Notes: generated from the letters alone by a model not told the origin. Positions 51,096 through 61,723 are shown, counted from the first letter of the stretch. The stretch: DNA of 64,000 nucleotides from Bacteroidaceae bacterium (GCA_017427065.1 JAFRTL010000013.1:19693-83692); one strand, 5' to 3'. Numbers and translations are program-made.

Positions 51096-51105
51096 TTATT
51101 GCGTG

Positions 51106-51113
51106 CAAATTTA
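51106..51113 (-). promoter_or_regulatory. -7 promoter element of guaB
   Basis: TAAATTTG on the minus strand, 28 bp before the guaB ATG. No TTG at the -33 position. Confidence 0.45.
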
Positions 51114-51164
51114 CGCATTAATTTTCAGAGTTTGAAGATTTCTTGAAAATTTTTACAAGAAAAG

Positions 51165-53351
51165 TCAATTAGCCATCTCCGAGATGAACTTAATTCGAAC
51201 CAGACGGATTTCTTCCTCGGAATATTCGTCTCCCAACTCATCCATAGCTTCATTCAAATCGTCTGTCGTAGATTCCTTGAAATACTCGTAAATGTCCAGT
51301 TGGTGATCTTGATCCATCACTTCATTCAGGAAATAATTAATATTGAGTTTGGTACCTGAATAAACAATCGATTCAATTTCATCTAACAGTTCATCAAACT
51401 CTATACCTTTAGAAGATGCAATATCATCCAATGCCACCTTACGATCTATGGCTTGAATGATTGAGACTTTCATCTTGGACTTATTGGCAACAGTGCGCAC
51501 ACGTAAATCCTCTGGACGTTCAATCTCATTTTCTTCACAATGACGTTTGATGAGTTTACAGAACTCCTCTCCATAGCGTTTCGCCTTACCTGCTCCTACA
51601 CCTGGAATATTCTGCAGTTCTTCAACAGTTACTGGATAAGTGGTAGCCATAGCTTCAAGGGAAGGATCCTGGAAGATGACATAAGGAGGTACGGATAGTT
51701 GCTTTGACAACTTCTTACGCAAGTCTTTCAACATAGAATACAATGTTGGATCGAGTGCCAATGAGGCCCCTCCATGCATAGGAGCATCTTCTTCCTCGTC
51801 ATCAAAGTCATTATCTTCAGTAATCTTGAAGGACGTTGGTTTCTTTAGGAACTTCTTTCCCGTTTCAGTAACCTTCAGCAAGCCGTAATTCTCCACATCC
51901 TTGCTGATGAAGCCAGCTATTTGGGCTTGATGAATCACGGTGTTGATAGTCTTCTCTTCTTCTTTCTCGCATGCACCGAAGATTTCTAATTCTTCGTGTA
52001 TATGATCCAAGACCTCTGAAGTTTCCTTCCCTCTTAAAATATCTATAATGTAGTTAGCTTTAAATTTTTCCTTAACTGCCAAAATAGCTTCTAGCACGTT
52101 ACATAAAAGATCTTGAGCTTCCACTTGCTTCTTTGGATTTAAACAATTGTCACAATTTCCACAGTTGGCTTCCTTGTATTCCTCTCCAAAATAATGGAGC
52201 AATGTCTTACGACGACAAACAGAAGATTCTGCATATGCTGCTGTCTCTTGAAGAAGTTGCTTTCCGATTTCCTGTTCAGCAACAGGTTTCCCTTGCATAA
52301 ACTTCTCCAGTTTCTGTAAATCCTTGTAATTATAGAAAGTAATACACTGTCCTTCTCCGCCATCACGACCAGCTCGACCGGTTTCCTGATAATAACCTTC
52401 AAGACTCTTCGGAATGTCATAGTGGATAACGAAACGCACATCTGGCTTATCAATACCCATACCAAAAGCAATGGTAGCCACAATGACATCCACTTTTTCC
52501 ATCAAAAAATCGTCTTGATTCTGTGTACGCAATGTGGAGTCCATGCCTGCATGATAGGCTCGGGCACTGATACCGTTGGCTTGGAGGATTTCTGCGAGCT
52601 CTTCCACTTTCTTTCGACTGAGACAATAGATGATGCCCGACTTTCCTGCATTACTTTTAATGAACTTGATGATGTCCTTGTCAACATTGTTGGTCTTTTG
52701 CCTTACTTCGTAATAAAGGTTAGGACGATTGAAAGACGACTTAAAGACCTTAGCATCCATCATGCCGAGATTCTTCTGGATGTCATGCTGAACCTTTGGG
52801 GTAGCTGTTGCTGTAAGCGCTATGACTGGTGCTTCACCAATTTCATTGATAATTGGACGGATGCGACGATACTCTGGACGGAAATCGTGTCCCCATTCAG
52901 AGATGCAATGAGCCTCATCTACTGCATAAAATGAAATCTTCACAGTCTTGAGGAAATCCACGTTCTCTTGCTTTGTAAGCGATTCTGGAGCCACATAAAG
53001 CAATTTAGTCTTTCCAGAAGTGATATCATCTTTCACTTGCTCGATAGCACTCTTATTCAATGAAGAATTGATGAAGTGAGCCACTCCATCTTCTTCACTG
53101 TAATTGCGCATCGCATCTACCTGATTCTTCATAAGAGCGATCAATGGAGAGATGACAATGGCAGTTCCCTCCATCAACAATGAGGGCAACTGGTAGCACA
53201 ACGATTTACCTCCACCAGTAGGCATCAACACGAATGTGTCATTTCCACCAAGCAGATTGTCAATGATAGCCTCTTGGTTTCCCTTAAAGGTGTCGAAACC
53301 AAAATACAATTTCAATTGTTCTACCAAGAATTCATGCCTGTCTTCTTTCAT
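51165..53351 (-). CDS. recQ: ATP-dependent DNA helicase RecQ
   Basis: 728 aa, typical for Bacteroidetes RecQ, which is longer than E. coli RecQ (about 610). Domains: helicase core (1-~345) with Walker A MPTGGGKSLCYQLP, DEAH box VDEAHCISEWG and QETGRAGRDG; a zinc-binding RQC domain (NCGNCDNCLNPKK); winged helix; an HRDC domain (PVTVEELQNIPGVGAGKAKRYG near 600); and an acidic C-terminal extension (~650-728). It unwinds DNA 3' to 5' in recombinational repair. Confidence 0.96.
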   Translation of the reverse strand: MKEDRHEFLVEQLKLYFGFDTFKGNQEAIIDNLLGGNDTFVLMPTGGGKSLCYQLPSLLMEGTAIVISPLIALMKNQVDAMRNYSEEDGVAHFINSSLNKSAIEQVKDDITSGKTKLLYVAPESLTKQENVDFLKTVKISFYAVDEAHCISEWGHDFRPEYRRIRPIINEIGEAPVIALTATATPKVQHDIQKNLGMMDAKVFKSSFNRPNLYYEVRQKTNNVDKDIIKFIKSNAGKSGIIYCLSRKKVEELAEILQANGISARAYHAGMDSTLRTQNQDDFLMEKVDVIVATIAFGMGIDKPDVRFVIHYDIPKSLEGYYQETGRAGRDGGEGQCITFYNYKDLQKLEKFMQGKPVAEQEIGKQLLQETAAYAESSVCRRKTLLHYFGEEYKEANCGNCDNCLNPKKQVEAQDLLCNVLEAILAVKEKFKANYIIDILRGKETSEVLDHIHEELEIFGACEKEEEKTINTVIHQAQIAGFISKDVENYGLLKVTETGKKFLKKPTSFKITEDNDFDDEEEDAPMHGGASLALDPTLYSMLKDLRKKLSKQLSVPPYVIFQDPSLEAMATTYPVTVEELQNIPGVGAGKAKRYGEEFCKLIKRHCEENEIERPEDLRVRTVANKSKMKVSIIQAIDRKVALDDIASSKGIEFDELLDEIESIVYSGTKLNINYFLNEVMDQDHQLDIYEYFKESTTDDLNEAMDELGDEYSEEEIRLVRIKFISEMAN

Positions 53352-53399
53352 AGTCGTCTCTTTTAAGTTGATTATCCCTTAGACTTTGCAGGAATTCAA

Positions 53400-53431
53400 C
53401 AAATATAAGAAATTAGTTCTGAATATTCAAA
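53400..53431 (-). promoter_or_regulatory. promoter of recQ
   Basis: -7 TATATTTG (53400-53407) and -33 TTTG (53428-53431) on the minus strand, 20 bp apart, about 48 bp before the ATG. Confidence 0.6.
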
Positions 53432-53492
53432 CAGAAAGCACCTTTTATTGTCATAAAACATAATTTTATTCACTAAATGCCTCAAAATCCGC

Positions 53493-54737
53493 TTACATAT
53501 TCTGTAAACGTGACACATTAGCTCGTTCCATTTGACGTTTGGCAAACTCCAAAGTCACTGTATAGGATTCCGGATGCTCCGTTGGGATATTGTACATGGC
53601 ATCTATCATGATAGCCTCCACGATAGAACGCAAGCCACGGGCACCTACCTTAAACTCAATGGCCTTGTCCACGATATAGTCGAATACGCCATCTTCAAAA
53701 GATAGCTTTACACCATCCATCTCGAAGAGTTTGACATATTGTTTGATAACCGAGTTCTTTGGTTCAGTGAGAATTCTACGCAGCGCATCTCTATCCAATG
53801 GATTCAGATAAGTAAGGATAGGCAAACGACCTATGATCTCTGGGATAAGACCGAAAGCCTTCAAATCCATCGGTGCGATGTATTGCAGCAAGTTGTTCTT
53901 ATCAATATGCCCATTCTTTTCTCCTGAGAGGAAGCCTACCACATGCGTATTCAGACGTTGTGCAATCTTCTTCTCAATGCCATCGAATGCACCACCACAG
54001 ATGAAGAGGATGTTCTTGGTATCAACGGGTATCATTTTCTGTTCAGGATGCTTTCTACCACCATAAGGAGGAACATTTACCACTGAACCTTCAAGGAGTT
54101 TAAGTAAGCCTTGTTGTACACCTTCACCACTAACATCGCGAGTGATAGAAGGATTGTCGCTCTTACGGGCAATCTTGTCAATCTCATCAATGAACACGAT
54201 GCCTCTTTCAGCTTCTTCTACCTTATAATCACATTCCTGAAGCAAGCGAGATAAGATACTCTCTATATCCTCTCCCACATATCCCGCCTCAGTAAGCACG
54301 GTGGCATCGACAATGGTAAAAGGCACTTTCAACATCTTGGCAATGGTGCGTGCCAACAATGTTTTTCCCGTTCCAGTGCTACCCACCATGATAATGTTCG
54401 ACTTCTCTATCTCTACATCATCCCCATGGTCCTTCTGAAGCAATCGTTTGTAGTGGTTATAAACTGATACGGCCAAGAAGCGTTTGGCATCATCTTGGCC
54501 TATTACATATTGGTCGAGGAATGCCTTTATATCCTTAGGCTTAGGAAGTTCTTCCATAGTCAAGCCCAAGCCTTTACCCTTACGTGAAGCTCTCAAGGCT
54601 TCTTCTGTGATTTCATAGGCTTGACGAGCACAGCTATCACAGATAAAGCCGTTCATGCCCGTAATAAGCAGTCCGACTTCACTCTCAGAACGACCACAAA
54701 AACTGCAACGATTCTTTCCTTTTTTTGAATCTGCCAT
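53493..54737 (-). CDS. clpX: ATP-dependent Clp protease ATP-binding subunit ClpX
   Basis: 414 aa. The N-terminal zinc-binding domain has two CxxC pairs ([15 protein letters not shown]). The AAA+ module has Walker [12 protein letters not shown], the pore-1 loop [10 protein letters not shown], Walker [13 protein letters not shown] and a sensor-2 region near [10 protein letters not shown]. It unfolds substrates for ClpP, whose gene lies 3 bp upstream in the same operon. Confidence 0.98.
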   Translation of the reverse strand: MADSKKGKNRCSFCGRSESEVGLLITGMNGFICDSCARQAYEITEEALRASRKGKGLGLTMEELPKPKDIKAFLDQYVIGQDDAKRFLAVSVYNHYKRLLQKDHGDDVEIEKSNIIMVGSTGTGKTLLARTIAKMLKVPFTIVDATVLTEAGYVGEDIESILSRLLQECDYKVEEAERGIVFIDEIDKIARKSDNPSITRDVSGEGVQQGLLKLLEGSVVNVPPYGGRKHPEQKMIPVDTKNILFICGGAFDGIEKKIAQRLNTHVVGFLSGEKNGHIDKNNLLQYIAPMDLKAFGLIPEIIGRLPILTYLNPLDRDALRRILTEPKNSVIKQYVKLFEMDGVKLSFEDGVFDYIVDKAIEFKVGARGLRSIVEAIMIDAMYNIPTEHPESYTVTLEFAKRQMERANVSRLQNM

Positions 54738-54740
54738 AAT

Positions 54741-55406
54741 TTACTTTTTCTTCAGCACTTCATCCACCATACCATATTCCTTGGCTTCTTCTGCCGTCAT
54801 CCAGTAGTTACGGTCAGAATCTGCCCAAACTTTATCAAATGGAGTATGAGAATGGTCGGCAATGATGGTATAAAGTTCCTTCTTATACTTCTGTATTTCG
54901 CGGGCCTCAATCTCAATGTCGGAAGCCTGTCCTTGAACGCCTCCCAATGGCTGATGAATCATCACACGGGAGTGTGGCAATGCGTAACGCTTGCCTTCCT
55001 TACCAGCTACAAGCAATACGGCAGCCATGCTGGCAGCCATGCCTGTACAAATAGTAGAGACCTCACTGCTTATGAACTGCATGGTATCATAAATGCCCAA
55101 GCCTGCGGTCACTGACCCACCAGGAGAATTGATATATATGGAGATATCTTTCTCTGGATCGGCCTGATCCAGATATAGCAACTGTGCCTGAAGGGTATTT
55201 GCCGTATAATCATCAATTTGGGTTCCAAGGAAAATTACGCGATCCATCATCAAACGAGAGAACACGTCGAGTTGAGTGACGTTTAGTTGTCTTTCTTCCA
55301 GAATATAAGGATTCAAATATCCATTCTGATAACGTATAATATCATTGAGCGCCATACTGTTAATGCCAAGGTGCCCTGTGGCAAATTTTCTAAAATCATC
55401 CATCAT
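54741..55406 (-). CDS. clpP: ATP-dependent Clp protease proteolytic subunit
   Basis: 221 aa from the ATG at 55406. A TTG at 55433 would add nine residues; another ATG follows at 55403. The Ser-His-Asp triad is visible as GMAASMAAVLL (Ser), HSRVMIHQP (His) and an Asp in the helix following SDIEIEAREI. It is 3 bp ahead of clpX, matching the standard clpP-clpX order, and tig lies upstream as in many bacteria. Confidence 0.97.
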   Translation of the reverse strand: MMDDFRKFATGHLGINSMALNDIIRYQNGYLNPYILEERQLNVTQLDVFSRLMMDRVIFLGTQIDDYTANTLQAQLLYLDQADPEKDISIYINSPGGSVTAGLGIYDTMQFISSEVSTICTGMAASMAAVLLVAGKEGKRYALPHSRVMIHQPLGGVQGQASDIEIEAREIQKYKKELYTIIADHSHTPFDKVWADSDRNYWMTAEEAKEYGMVDEVLKKK

Positions 55407-55496
55407 AGATAAATTGTGTTTATTATCGGGCAAGTTGCATTACTTGCCACTATATTGGTTTGCAAAATAAACAAAAAAAACGATTCTTACAAAAAA

Positions 55497-55527
55497 ACAC
55501 AGAGTTTTCTGTGAAAAAACTCTGTGT
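55497..55527 (-). terminator. terminator after tig
   Basis: Perfect 12-bp stem ACACAGAGTTTT with a 7-nt loop; on the minus strand the hairpin is followed by TTTTTTTG. It separates tig from clpP-clpX. Confidence 0.8.
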
Positions 55528-55579
55528 CCATTCTTAATATGAAGATTTAGGAATCTTTTTCCGTTTCAGCAATGTCGCT

Positions 55580-56938
55580 TTAAGCTTCGAACAGTTTATT
55601 GAAGTCTTCAGCAGAGATTGCCTTCTTCTTCAACGTTACCTGTGGCTTCAGCACAGCAGTAAGTTTATTCTCAACTACGCGATTGAAGAGGTTCTCTACA
55701 GTCTCACGCTTCTTAAGCATGTCTTGAGCATAATTGTTGATCAGTTCTTCTGGAATATTCATCATTCCATACTGAGCAAACTGAGCACGTGTAGACTCCT
55801 TGGCTGCTTCAGTGATTTCTGCATTCTCCACCTTTATATTATTAGCGGCGATGAGACGATCGCGAATAAGCTGCCACTTCAGTTCTTCGATACTCTGCTG
55901 GAAATTGTCCTCGATGAACTTATCATCCTTATCAGAATTATTAGCCTTCATGATACGCTTCAGAAGAGTCTCTGAAAACTCCAGGTTTCCAACCTTCTTC
56001 AGCAGGTACTCACGCATATCGAGCATGAAGCGATAGTCTGAATTCTGAGCAAACTGAGAAGCAATGGTTTCCTTCACTTTTGCACGGAATTCCTCTTCAG
56101 TCTTCACCACGCCCGGACCATACACATTGTCGAAAATGTCCTGATTCAGTTCACCTGGAACAAAGCGTGTGATTTCCTCTACCTGATAGCTGAAATCTGA
56201 CTTCATGTCGGCCACGGCCTTCTTATCAATCTTAAGCAATGATGCCAACTCTGCCTCATTGCCGTCCCATGCTTTGTTAGGATTAAACACTAGAACGTCA
56301 TTAACCTTTGCATCCTTAAAGATGGCCTTTTGCTCATCATTCTTCATGTAGCTTGGTAGCATCACGGCTCCTTCTACCTGAATGCCGCCTTCCTTCACGC
56401 TACCTTTCTCGTCGAGTTCAGCAAGCAGACCCTTCATCACATCATTGTCCTGATAAGCATCTACTTTCTCATACTTACCATTACGGTCAGTAAACGATTT
56501 CACCTGCTGGTCAATCATTTCCTCGGTCACGTTCACATCATAGTAAGTCACTTTGTCATCCTTGCCGACATTTACCTCGAATTGAGGAGACAAAGCCAAA
56601 TCGAACATGAATACGAAAGGCTGGTCAGTCTTCTCCAGATCTATCTGCTGCTGGTTCTCATTAGGAAGTGGCTCGCCTAGAATCTGAATCTTGTTTTCCT
56701 GAATATACTTATTAACTGTATCGCCAAGTATCTTATTTACTTCATCGACCAATACAGACTTTCCTACCATCTTCTTGATAATACCCATAGGTGCCATGCC
56801 CTTACGGAAACCAGGCAGCTGGGCAGTCTTCCGGTAGTTCTTCAATGTCTTTTCTACATTCTCTTCGTAATCTGCTTTCTCAAGCGTCACTGTAAGCAAT
56901 GCGCTTACTTTGTCATTGTTTTGTAATGAAACGTTCAT
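55580..56938 (-). CDS. tig: trigger factor
   Basis: 452 aa ribosome-associated chaperone. The N-terminal ribosome-binding tail carries the signature as LPGFRKGMAPMGIIKKMVG (canonical GFRxGxxP). The middle region occupies the position of the PPIase domain (about 150-250) but is divergent, and the C-terminal chaperone arms are helical. It lies upstream of clpP-clpX but has its own promoter and terminator. Confidence 0.93.
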   Translation of the reverse strand: MNVSLQNNDKVSALLTVTLEKADYEENVEKTLKNYRKTAQLPGFRKGMAPMGIIKKMVGKSVLVDEVNKILGDTVNKYIQENKIQILGEPLPNENQQQIDLEKTDQPFVFMFDLALSPQFEVNVGKDDKVTYYDVNVTEEMIDQQVKSFTDRNGKYEKVDAYQDNDVMKGLLAELDEKGSVKEGGIQVEGAVMLPSYMKNDEQKAIFKDAKVNDVLVFNPNKAWDGNEAELASLLKIDKKAVADMKSDFSYQVEEITRFVPGELNQDIFDNVYGPGVVKTEEEFRAKVKETIASQFAQNSDYRFMLDMREYLLKKVGNLEFSETLLKRIMKANNSDKDDKFIEDNFQQSIEELKWQLIRDRLIAANNIKVENAEITEAAKESTRAQFAQYGMMNIPEELINNYAQDMLKKRETVENLFNRVVENKLTAVLKPQVTLKKKAISAEDFNKLFEA

Positions 56939-56977
56939 TCTGACGAATTATTTATAAATTTATTATTAGCTTCATTC

Positions 56978-56993
56978 ATGGCGTTCCCGCCAT
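56978..56993 (-). other. stem-loop in the tig 5' leader
   Basis: ATGGCG-GGAA-CGCCAT on the minus strand forms a 6-bp stem capped by a GGAA tetraloop, within a few bases of the expected mRNA 5' end; it may stabilise the transcript. Confidence 0.5.
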
Positions 56994-57001
56994 TTAGGGC
57001 G

Positions 57002-57032
57002 CAAAAGTAGTAAGTTTCTTTCAATATTCAAA
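57002..57032 (-). promoter_or_regulatory. promoter of tig
   Basis: -7 TACTTTTG (57002-57009) and -33 TTTG (57029-57032) on the minus strand, 19 bp apart. Confidence 0.6.
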
Positions 57033-57076
57033 ATAATAGTCTCCCAAAATATGTCAATGTCGATGTTTTTGGAGGT

Positions 57077-57895
57077 CTATTCTTGTGAAGATGTTTCCTG
57101 CACCACCTCTGTAGGTACATGAGTGTCGCCCTGTTCCAATTGGAATGCCTTGCGACGGAGCACAAAACTATTGCTAAGATACTTTTCTCGCACAACTTGA
57201 TTGGCAGCCAATTCCTCAGGAGTTCCTTGGAAAAGGATACGACCTTCGAACAGCAGGTAGGCACGGTCGGTAATGCTCAGTGTTTCCTGCACGTTATGGT
57301 CGGTGATAAGAATGCCGATGTTCTTGTATTTAAGTTTCCAAACGATTTGCTGGATGTCTTCCACAGCGATGGGATCTACACCAGCAAAAGGCTCATCGAG
57401 CATGATAAACTTAGGGTCGATGGCCAGACAACGAGCAATCTCTGTACGACGACGCTCACCACCCGACAATTGGTTACCCTTGTTCTTGCGCACTTTCTGA
57501 AGACGGAATTCTGCGATAAGACTTTCCAACTTCTCTTTCTGATACTCTCGAGGTTTGTCGGTCATCTCCAATACAGAAATGATATTGTCTTCCACACTCA
57601 TCTGGCGGAATACAGAGGCCTCCTGAGGCAGATACCCGATACCGGCCTGGGCGCGCTTGTACATAGGGAACTTAGTGATTTCCTCCTCATTGAGGAAGAT
57701 GCGTCCCTCGTTGGCTTCTATTAGTCCCACGGTCATATAGAAAGAGGTAGTCTTACCAGCACCGTTGGGTCCCAACAGTCCGACTATCTCGCCTTGCTTC
57801 ACGTCGATTGACACGTGATTCACCACCGTGCGCTTGCCGTACTTCTTTACCAGATTTTCCGTGCGGAGCACCATTCTGTTGTCTTCCATAATCAT
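57077..57895 (-). CDS. lptB: LPS export ABC transporter ATP-binding protein
   Basis: 272 aa from the ATG at 57895; 57889 is also possible. It is an ABC ATPase with Walker [16 protein letters not shown]-loop [12 protein letters not shown], signature [13 protein letters not shown], Walker [14 protein letters not shown] and H-loop [17 protein letters not shown] with [13 protein letters not shown] is typical of LptB. A C-terminal tail of about 25 residues exceeds the E. coli form. It powers LPS extraction with LptF/G, whose genes are not in the window. Confidence 0.93.
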   Translation of the reverse strand: MIMEDNRMVLRTENLVKKYGKRTVVNHVSIDVKQGEIVGLLGPNGAGKTTSFYMTVGLIEANEGRIFLNEEEITKFPMYKRAQAGIGYLPQEASVFRQMSVEDNIISVLEMTDKPREYQKEKLESLIAEFRLQKVRKNKGNQLSGGERRRTEIARCLAIDPKFIMLDEPFAGVDPIAVEDIQQIVWKLKYKNIGILITDHNVQETLSITDRAYLLFEGRILFQGTPEELAANQVVREKYLSNSFVLRRKAFQLEQGDTHVPTEVVQETSSQE

Positions 57896-57915
57896 CTCAA
57901 TGCATTTATTTCGTG

Positions 57916-57923
57916 CAAAAGTA
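57916..57923 (-). promoter_or_regulatory. -7 promoter element of lptB
   Basis: TACTTTTG on the minus strand, 20 bp before the lptB ATG; back-to-back with the mlaE -7 box 21 bp away. Confidence 0.45.
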
Positions 57924-57944
57924 GCAAAATATGTCGAAAAGGTA

Positions 57945-57952
57945 TAACTTTG
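57945..57952 (+). promoter_or_regulatory. -7 promoter element of mlaE-mlaF
   Basis: TAACTTTG, 21 bp before the mlaE ATG at 57974. Confidence 0.45.
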
Positions 57953-57973
57953 TGCCAAAATAGTTTCATACAG

Positions 57974-58717
57974 ATGATTGCAAAGGCACTAAATACCTTC
58001 GGGAACTACCTCGTGCTCATGGGCAAAGTTTTTACTAAGCCCGAGCGTTGGCGCATGTTCTTTAAACAGTATGTCAGGGAGATAGAACAACTGGGCGTGA
58101 ACTCCACGTTCATTGTGATGCTTATCTCGCTCTTTATTGGTGCCGTAATTACCATCCAGTTCAAGTTGAACATCGAGAGTGTGTTCATGCCACGCTGGAC
58201 AGTGGGCTATGCCACCCGTGAAATCATGCTTCTAGAATTCTCCTCTGCCATCATGTGTCTGATTCTAGCAGGTAAGGTGGGCAGCAACATTGCCTCAGAG
58301 CTAGGCACCATGCGCGTCACCCAGCAGATAGATGCCTTGGAAATCATGGGCGTAAACCCAGCCAACTACCTTATATTGCCAAAGATAGCCGCCTTTGTCA
58401 CTGCCATTCCCATCATGGTGACGTTCAGCATCTTTGCTGCGGTGGTGGGCGCATTCTGCACCTGTTGGTTCGGAGGTATAATGAGCGCCGAGGACCTGCA
58501 GTACGGATTGCAATACGACTTTGTGGAGTGGTTCGTCTGGAGTGGTTACATCAAGTCGTTTGTCTTCGCGTTCCTCATCTCCAGTGTGTCGGCCTTCTTC
58601 GGCTACACGGTGAAGGGAGGCTCTATAGAGGTAGGAAAGGCCAGTACAGACGCTGTGGTATGCAGCAGTGTGCTTATCCTCTTTTCCGATTTAATAATGA
58701 CCCGACTAATGGCATGA
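57974..58717 (+). CDS. mlaE: MlaE-family lipid transport ABC permease
   Basis: 247 aa from the ATG at 57974; a longer frame overlaps lptB antisense and is not credible. Five or six membrane helices with the MlaE signatures [38 protein letters not shown] and [20 protein letters not shown]. It is the inner-membrane permease of the Mla system, which moves phospholipids between the membranes and keeps the outer membrane asymmetric. It is paired with mlaF 3 bp later. Confidence 0.93.
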   Translation: MIAKALNTFGNYLVLMGKVFTKPERWRMFFKQYVREIEQLGVNSTFIVMLISLFIGAVITIQFKLNIESVFMPRWTVGYATREIMLLEFSSAIMCLILAGKVGSNIASELGTMRVTQQIDALEIMGVNPANYLILPKIAAFVTAIPIMVTFSIFAAVVGAFCTCWFGGIMSAEDLQYGLQYDFVEWFVWSGYIKSFVFAFLISSVSAFFGYTVKGGSIEVGKASTDAVVCSSVLILFSDLIMTRLMA

Positions 58718-58720
58718 GCA

Positions 58721-59485
58721 ATGATAGAGTTGAGACACATATACAAGCGATTCAATGACGACAACGAGGTGCTGCATGACATCAGCGGCACATTCGAGAA
58801 CGGCAAGACCAACCTTATCATCGGACAGAGTGGTTCCGGGAAAACGGTGCTCATGAAATGCATCGTTGGACTCCTCTACCCCACCAGCGGGGAACTACTC
58901 TACGACGGGCGAGACTTCCTCACCATGGGAAAGCAGGAGAAACTGCTGCTACGACGCGAAATGGGGATGATCTTCCAAAGTGCCGCCCTCTTCGACTCTA
59001 TGACCGTATTAGAAAACGTGATGTTCCCGCTTGACATGTTCAGCCACGACACGTTGCGCGACCGTCAGCGACGTGCCATGTTCTGTTTGGATCGTGTGAA
59101 CCTGAAGGATGCTGCCGACAAGTATCCGGGCGAAATAAGCGGTGGCATGCAGAAACGCGTGGCCATTGCCCGTGCTATCGCACTGAATCCGCAATACCTC
59201 TTCTGTGACGAACCTAACTCCGGCCTAGATCCCGTAACCGCTCTGGTCATCGATGACCTGATTCAGAGCATTACTCATGAGTTCAACATGACCACTCTCA
59301 TCAATACACACGACATGAACTCAGTGATGGGCATAGGCGAGAATATCCTCTTCATCCATGAGGGATGGGGCGAGTGGACGGGCACCAAGGATGATGTCAT
59401 GACTTCTACCAACCAGAAACTGAACGACTTTATTTTCGCCAGTGATCTGTTCAAGAAAATCCGGGATACAAATAACAATAGATAA
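58721..59485 (+). CDS. mlaF: MlaF-type ABC transporter ATP-binding protein
   Basis: 254 aa ABC ATPase with Walker A IIGQSGSGKTVLMKC, signature EISGGMQKRVAIARAI, Walker B YLFCDEPNSGLDP and H-loop INTHDMNSVM. MQKRVAIARA with EPNSGLDPVT is typical of MlaF. It drives lipid transport with MlaE. No MCE-domain (MlaD) gene follows; the gene ends 17 bp from the convergent der gene. The MCE partner must be elsewhere. Confidence 0.92.
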   Translation: MIELRHIYKRFNDDNEVLHDISGTFENGKTNLIIGQSGSGKTVLMKCIVGLLYPTSGELLYDGRDFLTMGKQEKLLLRREMGMIFQSAALFDSMTVLENVMFPLDMFSHDTLRDRQRRAMFCLDRVNLKDAADKYPGEISGGMQKRVAIARAIALNPQYLFCDEPNSGLDPVTALVIDDLIQSITHEFNMTTLINTHDMNSVMGIGENILFIHEGWGEWTGTKDDVMTSTNQKLNDFIFASDLFKKIRDTNNNR

Positions 59486-59502
59486 AAGTAATCCTGCTTT
59501 CC

Positions 59503-60816
59503 TTATTTCTGCCTTATATATATATTTATAGGTGTACCCGTGAAGTTCCAACGCTCACGAATCTTGTTTTCTAAGAAGCGCTTGTATGGCTCCTTAACAT
59601 ACTGCGGCAGGTTAGCAAAGAACACGAAACTGGGCACCTGCGTAGAAGGCAGCTGTGTGATGTACTTTATCTTTATCATCTTGCCCTTAGTCATTGGGGG
59701 AGGTGTAGACTCAATAAGAGGCAGCAACTCCTCGTTGAGCTTACGGGTAGCAATACGGGTGGTGCGGTTCAGGAAAGTCTGCTTGGCCAGTTCGAGAATC
59801 TTGAGGATGCGCTGCTTATTCAATGCAGAGGCAAAGACGATAGGGAAGTCCACGAATGGAGCCAGACGTTTACGAATGGCATCCTCAAAGGTCTTTATCA
59901 CTATCTGTGACTTGTCTTCCACCAAGTCCCACTTGTTCACCACGACAACCAATCCCTTGGAGTTTCGCTGTATCAGTGAGAAGATATTCAAGTCTTGCGC
60001 CTCAATACCACGGGTGGCATCGAGCATCAGGATGCATACATCACTGCTCTCAATGGCACGGATGGAGCGAATCACAGAGTAGTATTCCAAATCCTCGTTT
60101 ACCTTGTTCTTCTTGCGGATGCCAGCGGTATCAACCAGGTAGAAATCAAAGCCGAACTTGTCGTAACGGGTATAGATGGAGTCGCGCGTAGTACCGGCAA
60201 TGTCGGTCACAATGTGGCGATCTTCTCCAATGAAAGCATTCATCAGCGACGACTTTCCCACATTAGGACGTCCCACCACAGCAAAGCGAGGGATGTCCTC
60301 TTCTATCTGTTCAGTAGCGTCTTTCTTAAACTTGGAAACTATCAAGTCCAACAAGTCGCCTGTGCCGCTACCCGTTGCAGCAGAGATGCAGATGGGGTCG
60401 CCTAGTCCCAAGCTGTAGAACTCGGCAGCATAATAGCGCTGCATGTTGTTATCAGTCTTGTTGGCTACCAACACTATCGGCTTGTCAGATTTCCGCAGGA
60501 TGGCTGCCACGTCAGAATCCAAATCGGTCACTCCATTCATCACATCTACCACGAAGAGAATCACATCTGCCTCTTCAAGCGCCAGAAGCACCTGTTTACG
60601 AATCTCTCCCTCGAAGATGTCGTCAGAATTGACCACCCATCCACCTGTATCGACGATGGAGAATTCCTTTCCACACCACTCGGTCTTGCCATATTGGCGG
60701 TCGCGCGTAGTTCCTGCTTCCTCATTGACAATGGCTTGGCGACTATTGGTGAGTCTGTTGAAAAGCGTGGATTTTCCCACATTAGGGCGGCCCACTATCG
60801 CTACTAAATTTCCCAT
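59503..60816 (-). CDS. der: ribosome biogenesis GTPase Der
   Basis: 437 aa double GTPase. G domain 1 has [19 protein letters not shown] and NKTD; G domain 2 has [22 protein letters not shown] and NKWD. A C-terminal KH-like domain (about 355-437) ends with [13 protein letters not shown]. It acts in late assembly of the 50S subunit. It follows era by 19 bp, so era-der form a ribosome-assembly pair. Confidence 0.97.
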   Translation of the reverse strand: MGNLVAIVGRPNVGKSTLFNRLTNSRQAIVNEEAGTTRDRQYGKTEWCGKEFSIVDTGGWVVNSDDIFEGEIRKQVLLALEEADVILFVVDVMNGVTDLDSDVAAILRKSDKPIVLVANKTDNNMQRYYAAEFYSLGLGDPICISAATGSGTGDLLDLIVSKFKKDATEQIEEDIPRFAVVGRPNVGKSSLMNAFIGEDRHIVTDIAGTTRDSIYTRYDKFGFDFYLVDTAGIRKKNKVNEDLEYYSVIRSIRAIESSDVCILMLDATRGIEAQDLNIFSLIQRNSKGLVVVVNKWDLVEDKSQIVIKTFEDAIRKRLAPFVDFPIVFASALNKQRILKILELAKQTFLNRTTRIATRKLNEELLPLIESTPPPMTKGKMIKIKYITQLPSTQVPSFVFFANLPQYVKEPYKRFLENKIRERWNFTGTPINIYIRQK

Positions 60817-60835
60817 GGTTATACTTTTTATTTAA

Positions 60836-61717
60836 TTATACTTGTTGATAGCCAAAGTTCCGCAACTCCTTGTCGGAACTGCGCCAGTCCTTATCCACAT
60901 TTACGAAGACCTGTAGGAAGATGGTCTTTCCGAAGAAGCGTTCTAAACTCTTACGGGCTTCGGTGGCCACTTTCTTCAAAGCGCGGCCTCCACGACCTAT
61001 AATGATGCCTTTTTGGGAATCGCGCTCCACATAAATCACAGCATCAATGTTTATCTGTTTTTCAGATTCCTTGAACTGTTCCACAACCACCTCAACAGAG
61101 TAAGGGATTTCCTTATCGTAATAAAGCAGGATTTTTTCGCGTATGATTTCTGACACGAAGAAACGGGCCGGCCTATCGGTCCACTGGTCTTTCCCGAAAT
61201 AGGGAGGAGAATCAGGCAACAGCTCTTTTACACGCTTCAGTACTACATCCACATTGAACTTGTTGGAGGCTGAAATCGGAATGATTTCCGCACCAGGTAA
61301 CAAAGAAGCCCATTCTTCAACCAACAGTTCTAGCTTCTTCTGGTCGGTAAGATCTATCTTATTGATAAGAACCAAGATCGGTATCTTCAACTTAGCAACT
61401 TTCTCTATAAAGTCATTATGCTTGTCAGTCTTTTCTATAACATCAGTCACATATAGCAGTACATCGGCATCTATCAATGCAGATTCTGAGAATTCAAGCA
61501 TGGATTCCTGCAACTTGTATTGAGGCTTAAGCACTCCTGGAGTATCAGAGAAGACTATCTGCATATCATCGGTATTGTAGATACCCATGATACGGTGGCG
61601 GGTGGTCTGAGCCTTAAACGTGGCAATAGAGATACGCTCACCTAAAAGCGCATTCATTAAAGTGGACTTTCCAACATTTGGATTGCCTACGATATTTACA
61701 AAGCCTGCCTTATGCAT
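60836..61717 (-). CDS. era: GTPase Era
   Basis: 293 aa. The G domain has [29 protein letters not shown] and INKID; the C-terminal KH domain has the RNA-binding segment GIIIGRGGRALKKVATEARK. It binds 16S rRNA near its 3' end in 30S assembly. The start codon is only 6 bp after the T-run of a large hairpin (61724-61815), suggesting control by attenuation. Confidence 0.97.
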   Translation of the reverse strand: MHKAGFVNIVGNPNVGKSTLMNALLGERISIATFKAQTTRHRIMGIYNTDDMQIVFSDTPGVLKPQYKLQESMLEFSESALIDADVLLYVTDVIEKTDKHNDFIEKVAKLKIPILVLINKIDLTDQKKLELLVEEWASLLPGAEIIPISASNKFNVDVVLKRVKELLPDSPPYFGKDQWTDRPARFFVSEIIREKILLYYDKEIPYSVEVVVEQFKESEKQINIDAVIYVERDSQKGIIIGRGGRALKKVATEARKSLERFFGKTIFLQVFVNVDKDWRSSDKELRNFGYQQV

Positions 61718-61723
61718 CGTAAT

